A program made the translations under genes and the position numbers. Shown here piece after piece: positions 36,837 through 44,778 of a stretch of 51,639 nt of DNA (positions are counted from its first letter, which is position 1; every line of letters begins with the position of its first letter). Below the pieces are notes generated by a model that worked only from the letters and a program-made list of their open reading frames with translations, did no database searches and was not told the DNA's origin. The DNA comes from Xanthobacteraceae bacterium (GTDB lineage Bacteria > Pseudomonadota > Alphaproteobacteria > Rhizobiales > Xanthobacteraceae). The DNA lies in assembly GCA_009694215.1 (NCBI GenBank), contig SHVN01000006.1, positions 1 through 51,639 of the forward strand. Reading direction: 5' to 3'.

Positions 36837-38384
36837 ATGAGGGCCGCATTCCCGATGCTTGTCAACGCAGACGAAGACGATCCGACGATGACCGACGATG
36901 ACCAGGGCGGCCGCGTTTTCTTTTCCTCGACTGGGCGCTCGCTCGAAGGCGAGGACGAGATCGTCGTTCTCAGCGTCGGTGTCGACATCGGCTCCTCGAC
37001 CTCGCATCTGGTGTTCTCGCGCATCGTGCTGGAGCGGCTCGACAGCCGCTATGTCGTCACCGAGCGCGAGACGTTCTATGCCTCGGACATTCTGCTCACG
37101 CCCTACTCCGCCGAGAACACCATCGACGCCGACGCGCTCGGCGCGTTCATCGCCAAGGAATACGCCGACGCCAAGGTCGATCCCGACGAGATCGACACCG
37201 GCGCGCTGATCCTCACCGGCGTCGCGGTGCAGCGAACAAACGCCCGCGCCATCGGCGAGCTGTTCGCGAGGCAGGCGGGGAAACTCGTCGCGGTCAGCGC
37301 CGGTGACAGCCTCGAAACGGTGATGGCGGCCTACGGCTCCGGCGCCGCGGCGCGCTCGATCCGCGACCAATGCGTGGTGATGAACGTCGATGTCGGCGGC
37401 GGCACCTCGAAGATCTCGGTCTGCGCCGACGGCAAGGTGATCAATATTTGCGCGGTTGATGTCGGCGCGCGGCTTATCTGTCTCGAACCCGATGGCAGGA
37501 TCACGCGCGTGGAAGACGCTGGCCAGCGCTACGGCGCCGAGCTCGGCATCGATCTGCAGGTGGGCCACATGCTGACGCTCGATCAGGGCCGGGCGCTTGC
37601 GGGACTGATGGCCAACAAGCTGTTCGAAGCGATGCGCGGCGGTTCGCCCACGGCGCAGGGCGTGAACCTCCTTCGCACCGATCCGCTCACCCATCGCGGC
37701 CCGGTCGCGCAGATCCAGTTCTCCGGCGGCGTGTCGGAGTTCATCTACGGCAACGAAGCTAAAAAATTCGGCGACCTCGGCCCGCTGCTGGCGGCGGAAA
37801 TCCGCGCCCGCGTCGAGGCGTTCTGCCCGCGGCTCGAGCCCTCCATCGAAGGCATCCGCGCCACAGTGGTCGGCGCCTCGCAATACACCATCCAATTGAG
37901 CGGCAGCACGATCTATGTCGCGCCGCTCGATGCCGTGCCGCTCCGCAACGTGCCGGTGATCGCGCCTGAGCTGCCGCTCGACCGGGAAATCATCGATCCC
38001 GCGGCGATTTCGCGCGCAACGGCCGCTGTGCTCAAGCGGCTCGATCTCAACGGCGGCGAGCAGCCGGTCGCGGTGTTCGTGCCGTGGCAGGGCTCGGCGA
38101 CGTTCCAGCGACTCGATGCGTTCTGCCGCGGCGTGGTCGATGGCCTCGCGCCGGTGCTCGCGAACGGCCACCCGCTGGTGCTCGCGGGCGACGGCGACGT
38201 CGGGGGCTTGCTCGGCATTCACCTGCACGAGGAGATGAAGCTGAAGAATCCCGTCGTCTCGATCGACGGGCTCGAACTCAAGGAGTTCGACTACATCGAT
38301 ATCGGCACGATGCTGGAAAGCTCCGGCGCGGTGCCGGTTGTAATCAAGTCGCTGATTTTTCCGGGCGGCTCGACGCCTTGCTAG
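36837..38384 (+). CDS. eutA: EutA-like ethanolamine ammonia-lyase reactivase, orphan
   Basis: A 515-residue protein of the EutA family (ASKHA-fold ATPase that reactivates B12-dependent ethanolamine ammonia-lyase). Key segments are LSVGVDIGSSTSHLVFSRI (phosphate-1 loop, about residues 44-62), MNVDVGGGTSKISV (phosphate-2), and the C-terminal GDGDVGGLLGIHLHEEM. No eutB or eutC is in the window, so its client enzyme is elsewhere or different. The start may be at 36837, 36858 or 36888; the very short gap to the divergent receptor gene favours a later start. The stop overlaps the convergent HupE-like gene by four bases. Confidence 0.82.
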   Translation: MRAAFPMLVNADEDDPTMTDDDQGGRVFFSSTGRSLEGEDEIVVLSVGVDIGSSTSHLVFSRIVLERLDSRYVVTERETFYASDILLTPYSAENTIDADALGAFIAKEYADAKVDPDEIDTGALILTGVAVQRTNARAIGELFARQAGKLVAVSAGDSLETVMAAYGSGAAARSIRDQCVVMNVDVGGGTSKISVCADGKVINICAVDVGARLICLEPDGRITRVEDAGQRYGAELGIDLQVGHMLTLDQGRALAGLMANKLFEAMRGGSPTAQGVNLLRTDPLTHRGPVAQIQFSGGVSEFIYGNEAKKFGDLGPLLAAEIRARVEAFCPRLEPSIEGIRATVVGASQYTIQLSGSTIYVAPLDAVPLRNVPVIAPELPLDREIIDPAAISRATAAVLKRLDLNGGEQPVAVFVPWQGSATFQRLDAFCRGVVDGLAPVLANGHPLVLAGDGDVGGLLGIHLHEEMKLKNPVVSIDGLELKEFDYIDIGTMLESSGAVPVVIKSLIFPGGSTPC

Positions 38385-38980
38385 TGCGGCATCACCAGCA
38401 GCGCCAGACCGACCACGGCGATCGCGCCGCCGGCGGTGCGAGCGGCGAAGCGCCCCGGCATACGGTTGGCTGCGAGCCCGATCGCGATGCCGGTCAGGTG
38501 CAGCGCCAGCGTCGCCAGGACGAACCCGACCGCATAGGTCAGCGCCGAGCCATTCGCCGGCAATTCTGCGCCGTGGCTGTAGCCGTGCAGCGCCGCGAAC
38601 AGCGCAATCAGCGGCAGGCTCGCCGCGAGCGAGGGACAAAGTCTCAAAGCCACCGCCGCGCCCAGTACGAGCACGGAAGCCGTGATGCCGATTTCGACCC
38701 ACGGCAATGCCGCGCCGCCGAAGCCCAGCGCCGCGCCCAAGGCCATCACCGCCGGGAACGTCAGCGGCAGCAGCCAGAGCGCCCGCCCGCCCAGTTGCGA
38801 CGCCCACAGGCCGACCGCCACCATCGCCAGTATATGGTCGAGACCGCCGAGCGGATGCGCCAGCCCCTGCGTGAAGCTCATGTGCGAATGATCGCCCACA
38901 TGGGCGAATGCCGCGGAGCCGAAGGCAGCAGTCGCAACGGCAGCGGCAAGCAGGACTTTGCAGGCGAATGAGCGGCGCAT
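38381..38980 (-). CDS. HupE/UreJ-family nickel/metal permease
   Basis: A 199-residue membrane protein. The ATG at 38980 is favoured since GAGGA lies just upstream; an ATG at 38992 is four codons earlier. After a signal-like helix come the family motif HVGDHSHMSF and AHPLGGLDHILAMVAVGLWASQLGG, with the HPxxGxDH signature, then ALHGYSHGAEL. HupE/UreJ proteins import nickel for hydrogenase or urease. Neither enzyme is in this window, so it may serve a general nickel or cobalt supply. An intriguing but unproven link is B12 (cobalt) use by the EutA client next door. Confidence 0.88.
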   Translation of the reverse strand: MRRSFACKVLLAAAVATAAFGSAAFAHVGDHSHMSFTQGLAHPLGGLDHILAMVAVGLWASQLGGRALWLLPLTFPAVMALGAALGFGGAALPWVEIGITASVLVLGAAVALRLCPSLAASLPLIALFAALHGYSHGAELPANGSALTYAVGFVLATLALHLTGIAIGLAANRMPGRFAARTAGGAIAVVGLALLVMPH

Positions 38981-39051
38981 CGTGTTCCTCATGGCAGAAC
39001 GTCCAATCCCGGTATGCAAGTCTATCGTTTTTCGCTTACGCCGGGAAAGCG

Positions 39052-39363
39052 TCAATCCACGTCGATGAACACGGCACCGCCTTCGACCACGGCGAGATAA
39101 GTCTTCACCGGGATCATGCAGGGCGGCGACACGATCTCGCCGGTTTTGATGTCGAACTGGCCGTTGTGGAAGTTGCATTCGACCACGTCGCCGTCGATGA
39201 AGCCCTCCGACAGCGACCCGGGGCCGTGGGTGCAGGCGTCGTCGGTGACGTAGAACTGGCCCTCGACGTTGAAGACCGCGACGGTGAGCCCGGCCGCCTC
39301 GACGCGGAGCGCGGTTCCGGCGGCAACCTGATCGGCTTTGCAAAGTTCAACACGGGTGGACAC
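39052..39363 (-). CDS. Rieske [2Fe-2S] ferredoxin of a ring-hydroxylating system
   Basis: A 103-residue small Rieske protein. I choose the GTG at 39363 (VSTRVELCKADQVAAGTALRVE) because this is where dioxygenase ferredoxins begin; an ATG at 39432 would add 23 Arg/Pro-rich residues. The cluster ligands are Cys44/His46 (ACTHGPGSLSEGF) and Cys63/His66 (ECNFHNGQFD). It should carry electrons from a flavin reductase (candidate at 42598) to the oxygenase at 39554, which is transcribed divergently. Confidence 0.88.
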   Translation of the reverse strand: MSTRVELCKADQVAAGTALRVEAAGLTVAVFNVEGQFYVTDDACTHGPGSLSEGFIDGDVVECNFHNGQFDIKTGEIVSPPCMIPVKTYLAVVEGGAVFIDVD

Positions 39364-39463
39364 GGGGCGTTTTCTTTGGGCGGGTTCTCTTGCGGGGCGA
39401 TTGGAGGTAGGATCGCGGCGGACATAGATCATGGCTTCCGGTCCGCGGTCAACGCTTCGATCA

Positions 39464-39495
39464 TTGACCTAGATCAACGTTAGCCACCTTATAAT
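39464..39495 (+). promoter_or_regulatory. FNR/FixK-like box and TATAAT between the two Rieske genes
   Basis: TTGACCTAGATCAA (39464-39477) matches the TTGAT-N4-ATCAA anaerobox consensus with one change. TATAAT lies at 39490-39495, in the non-coding gap before the oxygenase ATG at 39554. The spacing between box and -10 is shorter than for classic class-II activation, so it could repress or serve the divergent ferredoxin. The assignment rests on sequence match only. Confidence 0.4.
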
Positions 39496-39553
39496 ACTTG
39501 AGTAATTTTGCCCTCAGGCGCTACAAGACAACAGCACGATCTGGGAGCCCCGC

Positions 39554-40837
39554 ATGCTCAGAAAAGAACAGAACGATCTCCTCACCCAAACCGGCCCCGG
39601 CACGCCGATGGGCCAGATGTTCAGGCTCTCCTGGCAGCCCGCGCTGCTCGCCGAGGAGTTGCCGGAGAACGAATGTCCGCAGGTGCGCGTGAAGCTTCTG
39701 GGCGAGCGGCTGCTGGCCTGGCGGGATACGCAGGGCAACTATGCGCTGACCGACGAATTCTGCGCCCACCGCGGCGTCTCGCTGTGGTTCGGGCGGAACG
39801 AACACAACGGCCTACGCTGCCCTTATCACGGCTGGAAATACGACCACACCGGACAATGCACCGAGGTGCCGTCGGAGCCCTCCGAGAGCGGCTTCTGCCA
39901 GAAGATCAAGTTGAAGTCGTATCCGCTTGTGGAACGCGGCGGCGTGCTGTGGACCTACATGGGCCCGCCCGAGAAGCAACCGCCACTGCCGGAGTGGGAG
40001 TTTGCCATGGTGCCGGGGAGCCACAGCTTCATGTCGAAGCGGCTGCAGGAGTCGAACTGGCTCCAGGCGATGGAAGGCGGCATCGATTCCAGCCACGTCT
40101 CATTCCTGCACTCCGGCGAGCTCAACAGCGATCCGCTGTTCAAGGGCTCGAAGGGCAACACCTACAACATGGCCGACATGAAGCCGGTGTTCGAGGTGGT
40201 CGAGAGCCCGGGCGGGCTCTACATCGGCGCGCGAAGGAACGCCGAGAACGGCAACTACTACTGGCGCGTCACCCAATATGTGATGCCGGCCTTCACCATG
40301 ATCCCGCCACGCGCCGACCATCCGGTGCACGGGCACTTCTGGGTGCCGATCGACGACGAGAACTGCTGGGCCTGGAGCTTCGACTACAAGGTGACGCGCC
40401 CGCTTTCCGAAAAGGAGCGCAAGGCGATGGAGGCCGGCCAGGGCATCCACGTCGCCTATGTGCCGGGCACCTACATACCCACGGCCAACAAGACCAATGA
40501 CTATCTGGTGGATCGCAAGGCGCAGAAGGAAGGCCGCACCTACAGCGGCGTGTTCGGCATCGCCATGCAGGACGCCTCGCTGCAGGAAAGCATGGGGCCG
40601 ATCGTCGATCGTACCAAGGAGAACCTCGTTTCCACCGACAACGGCATCATCATGGCGCGGCACCGCCTCCTTCGCGCGTTGAAGACCATGGAGAAGGGCG
40701 ATACGCCCCCCGGCATCGTTGCCGAGCATCAGCGCGTCCGCTCGGCCGCGGTAGTGCTACCGCCCGACAAGCATTTCAAGGACGCCGCCAAGGAAGCGCT
40801 GGTGGTGCAGACCGGCAAGGAGCACGTGACGGTGTAA
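39554..40837 (+). CDS. Rieske-type aromatic ring-hydroxylating oxygenase, alpha subunit
   Basis: A 427-residue oxygenase of the phthalate 4,5-dioxygenase/vanillate-demethylase-like group (alpha-only oxygenases). The Rieske cluster is held by Cys70/His72 (EFCAHRGVSLWFG) and Cys89/His92 (RCPYHGWKYD). The mononuclear iron site is GGIDSSHVSFLHSG, with Asp178, His181 and His186. It hydroxylates or demethylates an aromatic carboxylate using O2 and electrons from a ferredoxin and reductase. No beta subunit is present, consistent with a homomeric enzyme. The neighbouring Rieske ferredoxin and, 3 kb on, the FAD reductase are plausible partners. Confidence 0.9.
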   Translation: MLRKEQNDLLTQTGPGTPMGQMFRLSWQPALLAEELPENECPQVRVKLLGERLLAWRDTQGNYALTDEFCAHRGVSLWFGRNEHNGLRCPYHGWKYDHTGQCTEVPSEPSESGFCQKIKLKSYPLVERGGVLWTYMGPPEKQPPLPEWEFAMVPGSHSFMSKRLQESNWLQAMEGGIDSSHVSFLHSGELNSDPLFKGSKGNTYNMADMKPVFEVVESPGGLYIGARRNAENGNYYWRVTQYVMPAFTMIPPRADHPVHGHFWVPIDDENCWAWSFDYKVTRPLSEKERKAMEAGQGIHVAYVPGTYIPTANKTNDYLVDRKAQKEGRTYSGVFGIAMQDASLQESMGPIVDRTKENLVSTDNGIIMARHRLLRALKTMEKGDTPPGIVAEHQRVRSAAVVLPPDKHFKDAAKEALVVQTGKEHVTV

Positions 40838-40848
40838 TGCTTGCTTTA

Positions 40849-40975
40849 CCTCTCCCCGCTTGCGGGGAGAGGTCGACCGAGCGAAGCGAGGTCGGGTGAG
40901 GAGGCGTATCAGCAGGTTCGAACTCTTTGAAATGCCCCCTCACCCCGACCCTCTCCCCGCAGGCGGGGAGAGGGA
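40849..40975. repeat. Composite palindromic repeat downstream of the oxygenase
   Basis: CCTCTCCCCGC (40849-40859) pairs with 40862-40872. A second copy of the same hairpin type (CCCTCTCCCCGC and its complement) starts at 40950, and the sequences between (GGTCGGGTGAGG near 40890, its near-complement near 40938) pair with one bulge. This is the same general family as 21391-21532. It lies between the oxygenase stop and the next gene. Confidence 0.75.
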
Positions 40976-40994
40976 GAAGAAAGCAGAGCCAGTG

Positions 40995-41501
40995 ATGCAA
41001 TCCGAATCCGCCCGCATGTCGAGCGCCGCCGAGGCGCGATACCGCATCGACGCGCCGAACTCCAAGCCGCGCTCGGTCAAGGTGATCGCGCTCGATCACC
41101 CGAGCGAGCGGGTGATCGAGGATCTGGCGCAGCGCAAGTGGAACAACGCGAGCTTCTTCACCGCGTCCGCGTTCGGCGGCACGCCGCTGAAGGGCGATAG
41201 CTTCGCCGGCTGGCTGAGCGACCTCGCCGGCCGCACCAAAAATCTGATCGAGGAGGTCAACAGCGCCGACCTCGTGGTGATGGTGGCCACCGCCGGCGAA
41301 AGCGCACAGGCCGCCTCGATCATCGGCGAGGCGTGCAGCGTCAAGCGTGTGATGACGACGGCGCTGGTGCTTGGCGGCCAGTCGATTTCCGACGAGGCGC
41401 TGTCGAAGACGTTGTCGCACCTGCGGCCGTGGGCGCTGATGCTGGTGATCGCCAGCGCCGAGGAATACATTGCGGATATGCTCGCTGCATTGCGGGCATA
41501 G
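40995..41501 (+). CDS. Uncharacterised protein with Rossmann-like segment
   Basis: A 168-residue soluble protein that I do not recognise. It starts at the ATG at 40995 (MQSESARMSSAAEARYR). After a variable N-terminus come VKVIALDHPSERVIEDLA, FFTASAFGGTPL and ADLVVMVATAGESAQAASIIGEACSVKRVMTTALVLGG, which look like alternating strands and helices of a Rossmann-type fold. No catalytic motif is obvious. It lies 157 bases after the Rieske oxygenase and 9 bases before the PsiF-like gene, and shares strand with both, so it may belong to the oxygenase unit. A faint resemblance of the ATAGESAQAA segment to FtsZ-type loops is not strong enough to name it. Confidence 0.6.
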   Translation: MQSESARMSSAAEARYRIDAPNSKPRSVKVIALDHPSERVIEDLAQRKWNNASFFTASAFGGTPLKGDSFAGWLSDLAGRTKNLIEEVNSADLVVMVATAGESAQAASIIGEACSVKRVMTTALVLGGQSISDEALSKTLSHLRPWALMLVIASAEEYIADMLAALRA

Positions 41502-41510
41502 GAGGCTTTC

Positions 41511-41726
41511 ATGATGATGCGATCGATTGCCGCGGCTGGAATCGCTGCACTGTTTCTTTTCAGTCCTTCGGCCTTCGCGATCACCGCGAAGGAAAAGCAG
41601 GAAACCTGCAAGTTCGGCGCCGACGACCAGAAGCTCGCGGGCGCAAAACGCAAGACCTTCCTGGCGAAATGCATGGCCAACGCCGACGCGCCGGCGAAGA
41701 AGCCGGCCAAGCCGAAGCCGCAATAG
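41511..41726 (+). CDS. PsiF-like small exported protein
   Basis: A 71-residue secreted protein. GGAGG overlaps the upstream stop, and three ATG codons in a row (41511, 41514, 41517) can serve as start. The signal peptide is MRSIAAAGIAALFLFSPSAFA. The mature part has one PsiF-type repeat, ETCKFGADDQKLAGAKRKTFLAKCMA, with its two spaced cysteines, then a Lys/Pro-rich tail. PsiF repeats occur in phosphate-starvation-induced proteins of E. coli, function unknown. It converges with the IclR gene two bases away. Confidence 0.8.
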   Translation: MMMRSIAAAGIAALFLFSPSAFAITAKEKQETCKFGADDQKLAGAKRKTFLAKCMANADAPAKKPAKPKPQ

Positions 41727-41728
41727 GT

Positions 41729-42532
41729 TCAGTCTACCGCCCGTCCGCGATGGCCGAGCCGCGCCGAGATCGCTGCGGCGGTCTCGATCACATGCGGGAT
41801 GAAGGTGGCGAGCGCCTTCTTCGACAACCGGCTCACCGGCCCGGCGAGCCCGATCGCCGCCACGACCTCGCCCGCGTCGTTGCGCAGCGGCGCCGCGATG
41901 CAGCGCATGCCGAGTTCGCTCTCCTCGTCCTCAATGGCGCAGCCGCGCAGGCGGACCCCTTCCAGCACCTTCCGCAGCACCTGCGGATCGGTCACGGTCT
42001 GCGGCGTGCGCGCGAGAAGCCCGTCGCGCACCACGCGCTCGACCACATCGGCTGGCTGGAACGCCAGGATCGCCTGGCCCTCGGCGGTGCAATAGGCGGG
42101 CTTGCGCACGCCGACGTCGGAGCGCATGCGGATCGCCTGCGTGCTTTCGAGATTGTAGACGTACATGATCTCGCTGCCATCCAGCACGGCCAGATGCACC
42201 GTCTCGTTCACCTTCTCGCGCAGCTCGCGGAGCAGCGGACGCGCCTCGTTCGACACGTTCATGCGCCGCCTCACCAGCGAGCCCAGCCGGAACAGCGCGA
42301 TGCCGAGACGATATTTGCCGGTGTCGGGGTTCTGCTCCAGCATGCCGTCATGCACGAGCGTCACCGCGAGGCGATGCACCGTGCTCTTGGCGACGCCGAG
42401 ACGCTTGGCCAGATCGCTGATGCCGATCTCGACCTGCTCCTCAGAAAAAGCCTTAAGCAGCCGCACCGACGCGGCGACCGACGACAGGCGGCCGGGTTCG
42501 GCGTTGCGCGGTGGCGTGCGGGGCGTCGGCAC
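41729..42532 (-). CDS. IclR-family transcriptional regulator
   Basis: A 267-residue regulator. The frame is open to an ATG at 42580, but that start would leave 17 bases to the divergent reductase. I prefer the GTG at 42532 (VPTPRTPPRN), preceded by GGAGCGGAA. The N-terminal winged helix-turn-helix reads SVRLLKAFSEEQVEIGISDLAKRLGVAKSTVHRLAVTL. The IclR effector domain follows (IAAPLRNDAGEVVAAIGLAGP near the C-terminus). IclR proteins often control aromatic and dicarboxylate catabolic operons (PcaR, TphR types). It is divergent from the ferredoxin reductase, and the palindrome at 33340-33354 suits this regulator class. Confidence 0.92.
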   Translation of the reverse strand: MPTPRTPPRNAEPGRLSSVAASVRLLKAFSEEQVEIGISDLAKRLGVAKSTVHRLAVTLVHDGMLEQNPDTGKYRLGIALFRLGSLVRRRMNVSNEARPLLRELREKVNETVHLAVLDGSEIMYVYNLESTQAIRMRSDVGVRKPAYCTAEGQAILAFQPADVVERVVRDGLLARTPQTVTDPQVLRKVLEGVRLRGCAIEDEESELGMRCIAAPLRNDAGEVVAAIGLAGPVSRLSKKALATFIPHVIETAAAISARLGHRGRAVD

Positions 42533-42597
42533 GTTAATGTTCCGCTCCGTGGACCGGCGTTCCGCACGACTGTAGAGCATTCCGGGTAAGGTGGGGA

Positions 42598-43815
42598 ATG
42601 GCGCAGAATATCATTGTGATCGGCGGCGGGCCGGCGGCGGCCTTTGCCGCCATCGAGGCCAGGAAGCGCGACGGCTCCGCAAACGTGACGCTTGTCACCG
42701 AGGAGGCCTGCGAGCCCTACGAGAAGCCGCCGCTGTCGAAGGCCGTGCTGCTCGACAAGGCCAATCCAGAAGACGCGCCGATCGCAGGCCCGGGCGGCCT
42801 CGCCGCGCACGGCGTTACGGTCACGCTCGGCACGCGCTGCACGTCCATCGACCGCGCGGCGCGCCAGGTGGTCACCACCGGCGGGGCGCTACCCTACGAC
42901 GCGCTGGTGATCGCCACTGGCTCGCTGATGCGCGAACTGCCGCTGCTGCCAATGGGCATGCCGCGCGTGCATTATCTCCGCACCGAAGCGCATGCCCGTG
43001 CCATCAAGGCCGACCTCGCGGAATGCAAGCATCTGGTGGTGATCGGCGCCGGCCTCATCGGACTCGAGGTCGCCGCCTCCGCCGCCGGGCAGGGCATCGA
43101 GGTGACGGTGATCGAGTTCGCGCCGCGCATCATGGCGCGGGCCTGCGACGAGGAGACCGGCGCGCTCATTCTCGCCGAGCACCGGCATCACGGCGTCGAT
43201 TTCGATCTCGCCTCCTCGGTGACCCAGGTCACCCAACAGCTCAACGGCACCATCGCGCTCAAAACCAGCGACGGCGAGCTGTATGTGGCGGATGTCGTCG
43301 TGGTCGGCACCGGCGTGAAGCCCGACGACGCGCTTGCCTTGGCCGCAGGCCTCGACGTGCAGGACGGAATCGTCGTCGATGCGCAGTGCCGCACCTCTGA
43401 TCCTCACATCTTTGCCGCCGGCGACGTCACGCGCTTTGCCACCCCGCAGGGCACGGTGCGGCTGGAGAACTGGCGGCATGCCCAGGATCACGGCGCCATC
43501 GCCGGCCGCAATGCCGCGGGCGCCAATGACAGCTATGCCGCCGTGCCGTCATACTGGACCGAGCAGTACGACCTTTACATCCAGGGCGTCGGCTGGCCCG
43601 ACCCCGCCGCGCAGAAGGTGCGCCGGCCGCTGCCGGACAAGAGCGCGCTGCTGCTTGAAATCAAGGGCGGCGTCATCTCTTATGCGCTCGGCATCAACGC
43701 GCAACGCGACCTCGCCGCCGTGCGGCGGCTGATCGAGCGCAAGATTCCGGTCGATGCCGAGGCGCTGGCCGATCCAGCCAAGCCGTTCAACGCGATGCTG
43801 AAAGCCAAGTCATAA
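42598..43815 (+). CDS. FAD-dependent ferredoxin reductase of an oxygenase system
   Basis: A 405-residue pyridine-nucleotide-disulfide-type reductase. The FAD-binding N-terminus is IVIGGGPAAAFAAIEARKR, the PPLSK motif of oxygenase-coupled reductases is present (EPYEKPPLSKAVLL), the NADH-binding Rossmann is VVIGAGLIGLEVAASAAGQG, and FAAGDVTRF closes the FAD site. A C-terminal reductase domain ends in AKPFNAMLKAKS. It resembles BphA4/CamA-like reductases that supply electrons to ferredoxins of Rieske or P450 oxygenases. AAGGTGGGGA precedes the ATG. Confidence 0.9.
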   Translation: MAQNIIVIGGGPAAAFAAIEARKRDGSANVTLVTEEACEPYEKPPLSKAVLLDKANPEDAPIAGPGGLAAHGVTVTLGTRCTSIDRAARQVVTTGGALPYDALVIATGSLMRELPLLPMGMPRVHYLRTEAHARAIKADLAECKHLVVIGAGLIGLEVAASAAGQGIEVTVIEFAPRIMARACDEETGALILAEHRHHGVDFDLASSVTQVTQQLNGTIALKTSDGELYVADVVVVGTGVKPDDALALAAGLDVQDGIVVDAQCRTSDPHIFAAGDVTRFATPQGTVRLENWRHAQDHGAIAGRNAAGANDSYAAVPSYWTEQYDLYIQGVGWPDPAAQKVRRPLPDKSALLLEIKGGVISYALGINAQRDLAAVRRLIERKIPVDAEALADPAKPFNAMLKAKS

Positions 43816-43822
43816 TCTTAGA

Positions 43823-43942
43823 GTTCGTCATGGCCGGGCTTGACCCGGCCATCCCGATTCGCAAGGTCTTGCTCCGTGAATCGGGATGCCCGCGACGTAG
43901 GCGAGCGAAGCGACGCCGTCCTTCAGACGGCTATGCGCGGGC
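43823..43942. repeat. Mosaic of dispersed palindromic repeats
   Basis: Four nested or successive stems: TGGCCGGG/CCCGGCCA (43831-43851), ATCCCGATTC/GAATCGGGAT (43851-43860 with 43878-43887), GCCCGCG/CGCGGGC (43888-43894 with 43936-43942), and GCCGTC/GACGGC (43915-43920 with 43926-43931). The first unit is the same as at 6921-6949. It separates the reductase from the PanB-like gene, whose GGAGAGG ribosome site follows directly. Confidence 0.85.
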
Positions 43943-43962
43943 ATGACGTGGAGAGGTTGCGC

Positions 43963-44772
43963 ATGCCCGACAAGGTCACCATCGCCGCGCTGCAGAAGAT
44001 GAAGCGCGACGGCCAGAAAATCGCAGGCGTCGTCGCCTGGGACACGCCGATGGCGAGGATCGCCGACCGTGCCGGCGTCGATCTCGTCTCGGTCGGGGAT
44101 TCAGTCGGCGTCAACCTGTGGGGCCACGACGATCCGCTACAAGTCACCATGGACGAGATGCTGATCGTCTGCAAAGCGGTGCGGCGCGGGGTCGTGCGCG
44201 CGCTGGTGAGTTGCGATCTGCCTTACGGACCGGCACAGGAAAGTCCCGACGCCGCGCTCCGCGCCGCGGCGCGCCTGATGAAGGACGGCGGCGCCGACAT
44301 GATCAAGGTCGATGCCGCCGCCGACTTCCCCGACGCGGTGCGGGCGCTGGTCCGCGCCGGCATTCCGGTGTTCGCGCAGTTCGGATTGACGCCGCAGACC
44401 GCGGCGAAGCACGGCATCCCCTACAGCGCGCAGAATTCGCCGGATGCGCAGGCGACCGCAGAAGCCGCGGCGAAGCTCGTCGAGGAAGCCAGGATGCTCG
44501 AAGACGCCGGCGCCTGCGCCCTCGACTTCACCAACTCCGGCCCGGTGGCGGGCGCTGCGGCGGTGCAGACCGTCAAGATTCCGGTGATCGGCGGCTTCGG
44601 CGGCGGTCCGTGGCTCGACGGCCGCGTGCGGCTCGCCCACACCGCCATCGGCTACGCCGACAAGTGGATCGATTCCAAGACCGACACCTATGTCAACACG
44701 GCAAAGGCCGCGCTTGGCGCCTTCACCGCGCTGATCGCCGACGTTCGCGCGGGCCGACAGATCAAGGGCTGA
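43963..44772 (+). CDS. PanB-like (ketopantoate hydroxymethyltransferase family) protein with altered active site
   Basis: A 269-residue TIM-barrel protein of the PanB family; the ATG at 43963 follows GGAGAGG. Fold motifs are clear: RAGVDLVSVGDSVGVNLWGHDD with the metal-binding Asp46, VSCDLPYG with Asp85, and QFGLTPQTAAKHG. But residues that define PanB activity differ: the Glu of KIEGG reads KVDAA (Asp117), the His of GHLGLTPQ reads Gln139, and the second catalytic Glu reads Asp188 (CALDFTNSG). It may therefore catalyse a related aldol-type reaction, not pantothenate synthesis. No panC is nearby. A DUF7662 gene follows after six bases. Confidence 0.8.
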   Translation: MPDKVTIAALQKMKRDGQKIAGVVAWDTPMARIADRAGVDLVSVGDSVGVNLWGHDDPLQVTMDEMLIVCKAVRRGVVRALVSCDLPYGPAQESPDAALRAAARLMKDGGADMIKVDAAADFPDAVRALVRAGIPVFAQFGLTPQTAAKHGIPYSAQNSPDAQATAEAAAKLVEEARMLEDAGACALDFTNSGPVAGAAAVQTVKIPVIGGFGGGPWLDGRVRLAHTAIGYADKWIDSKTDTYVNTAKAALGAFTALIADVRAGRQIKG

Positions 44773-44778
44773 CCGCGC

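Noticed and set aside
36804..38807. 667-residue minus-strand frame opposite the EutA-like gene
   Set aside because: It is a shadow frame; the EutA motifs on the other strand are unmistakable.
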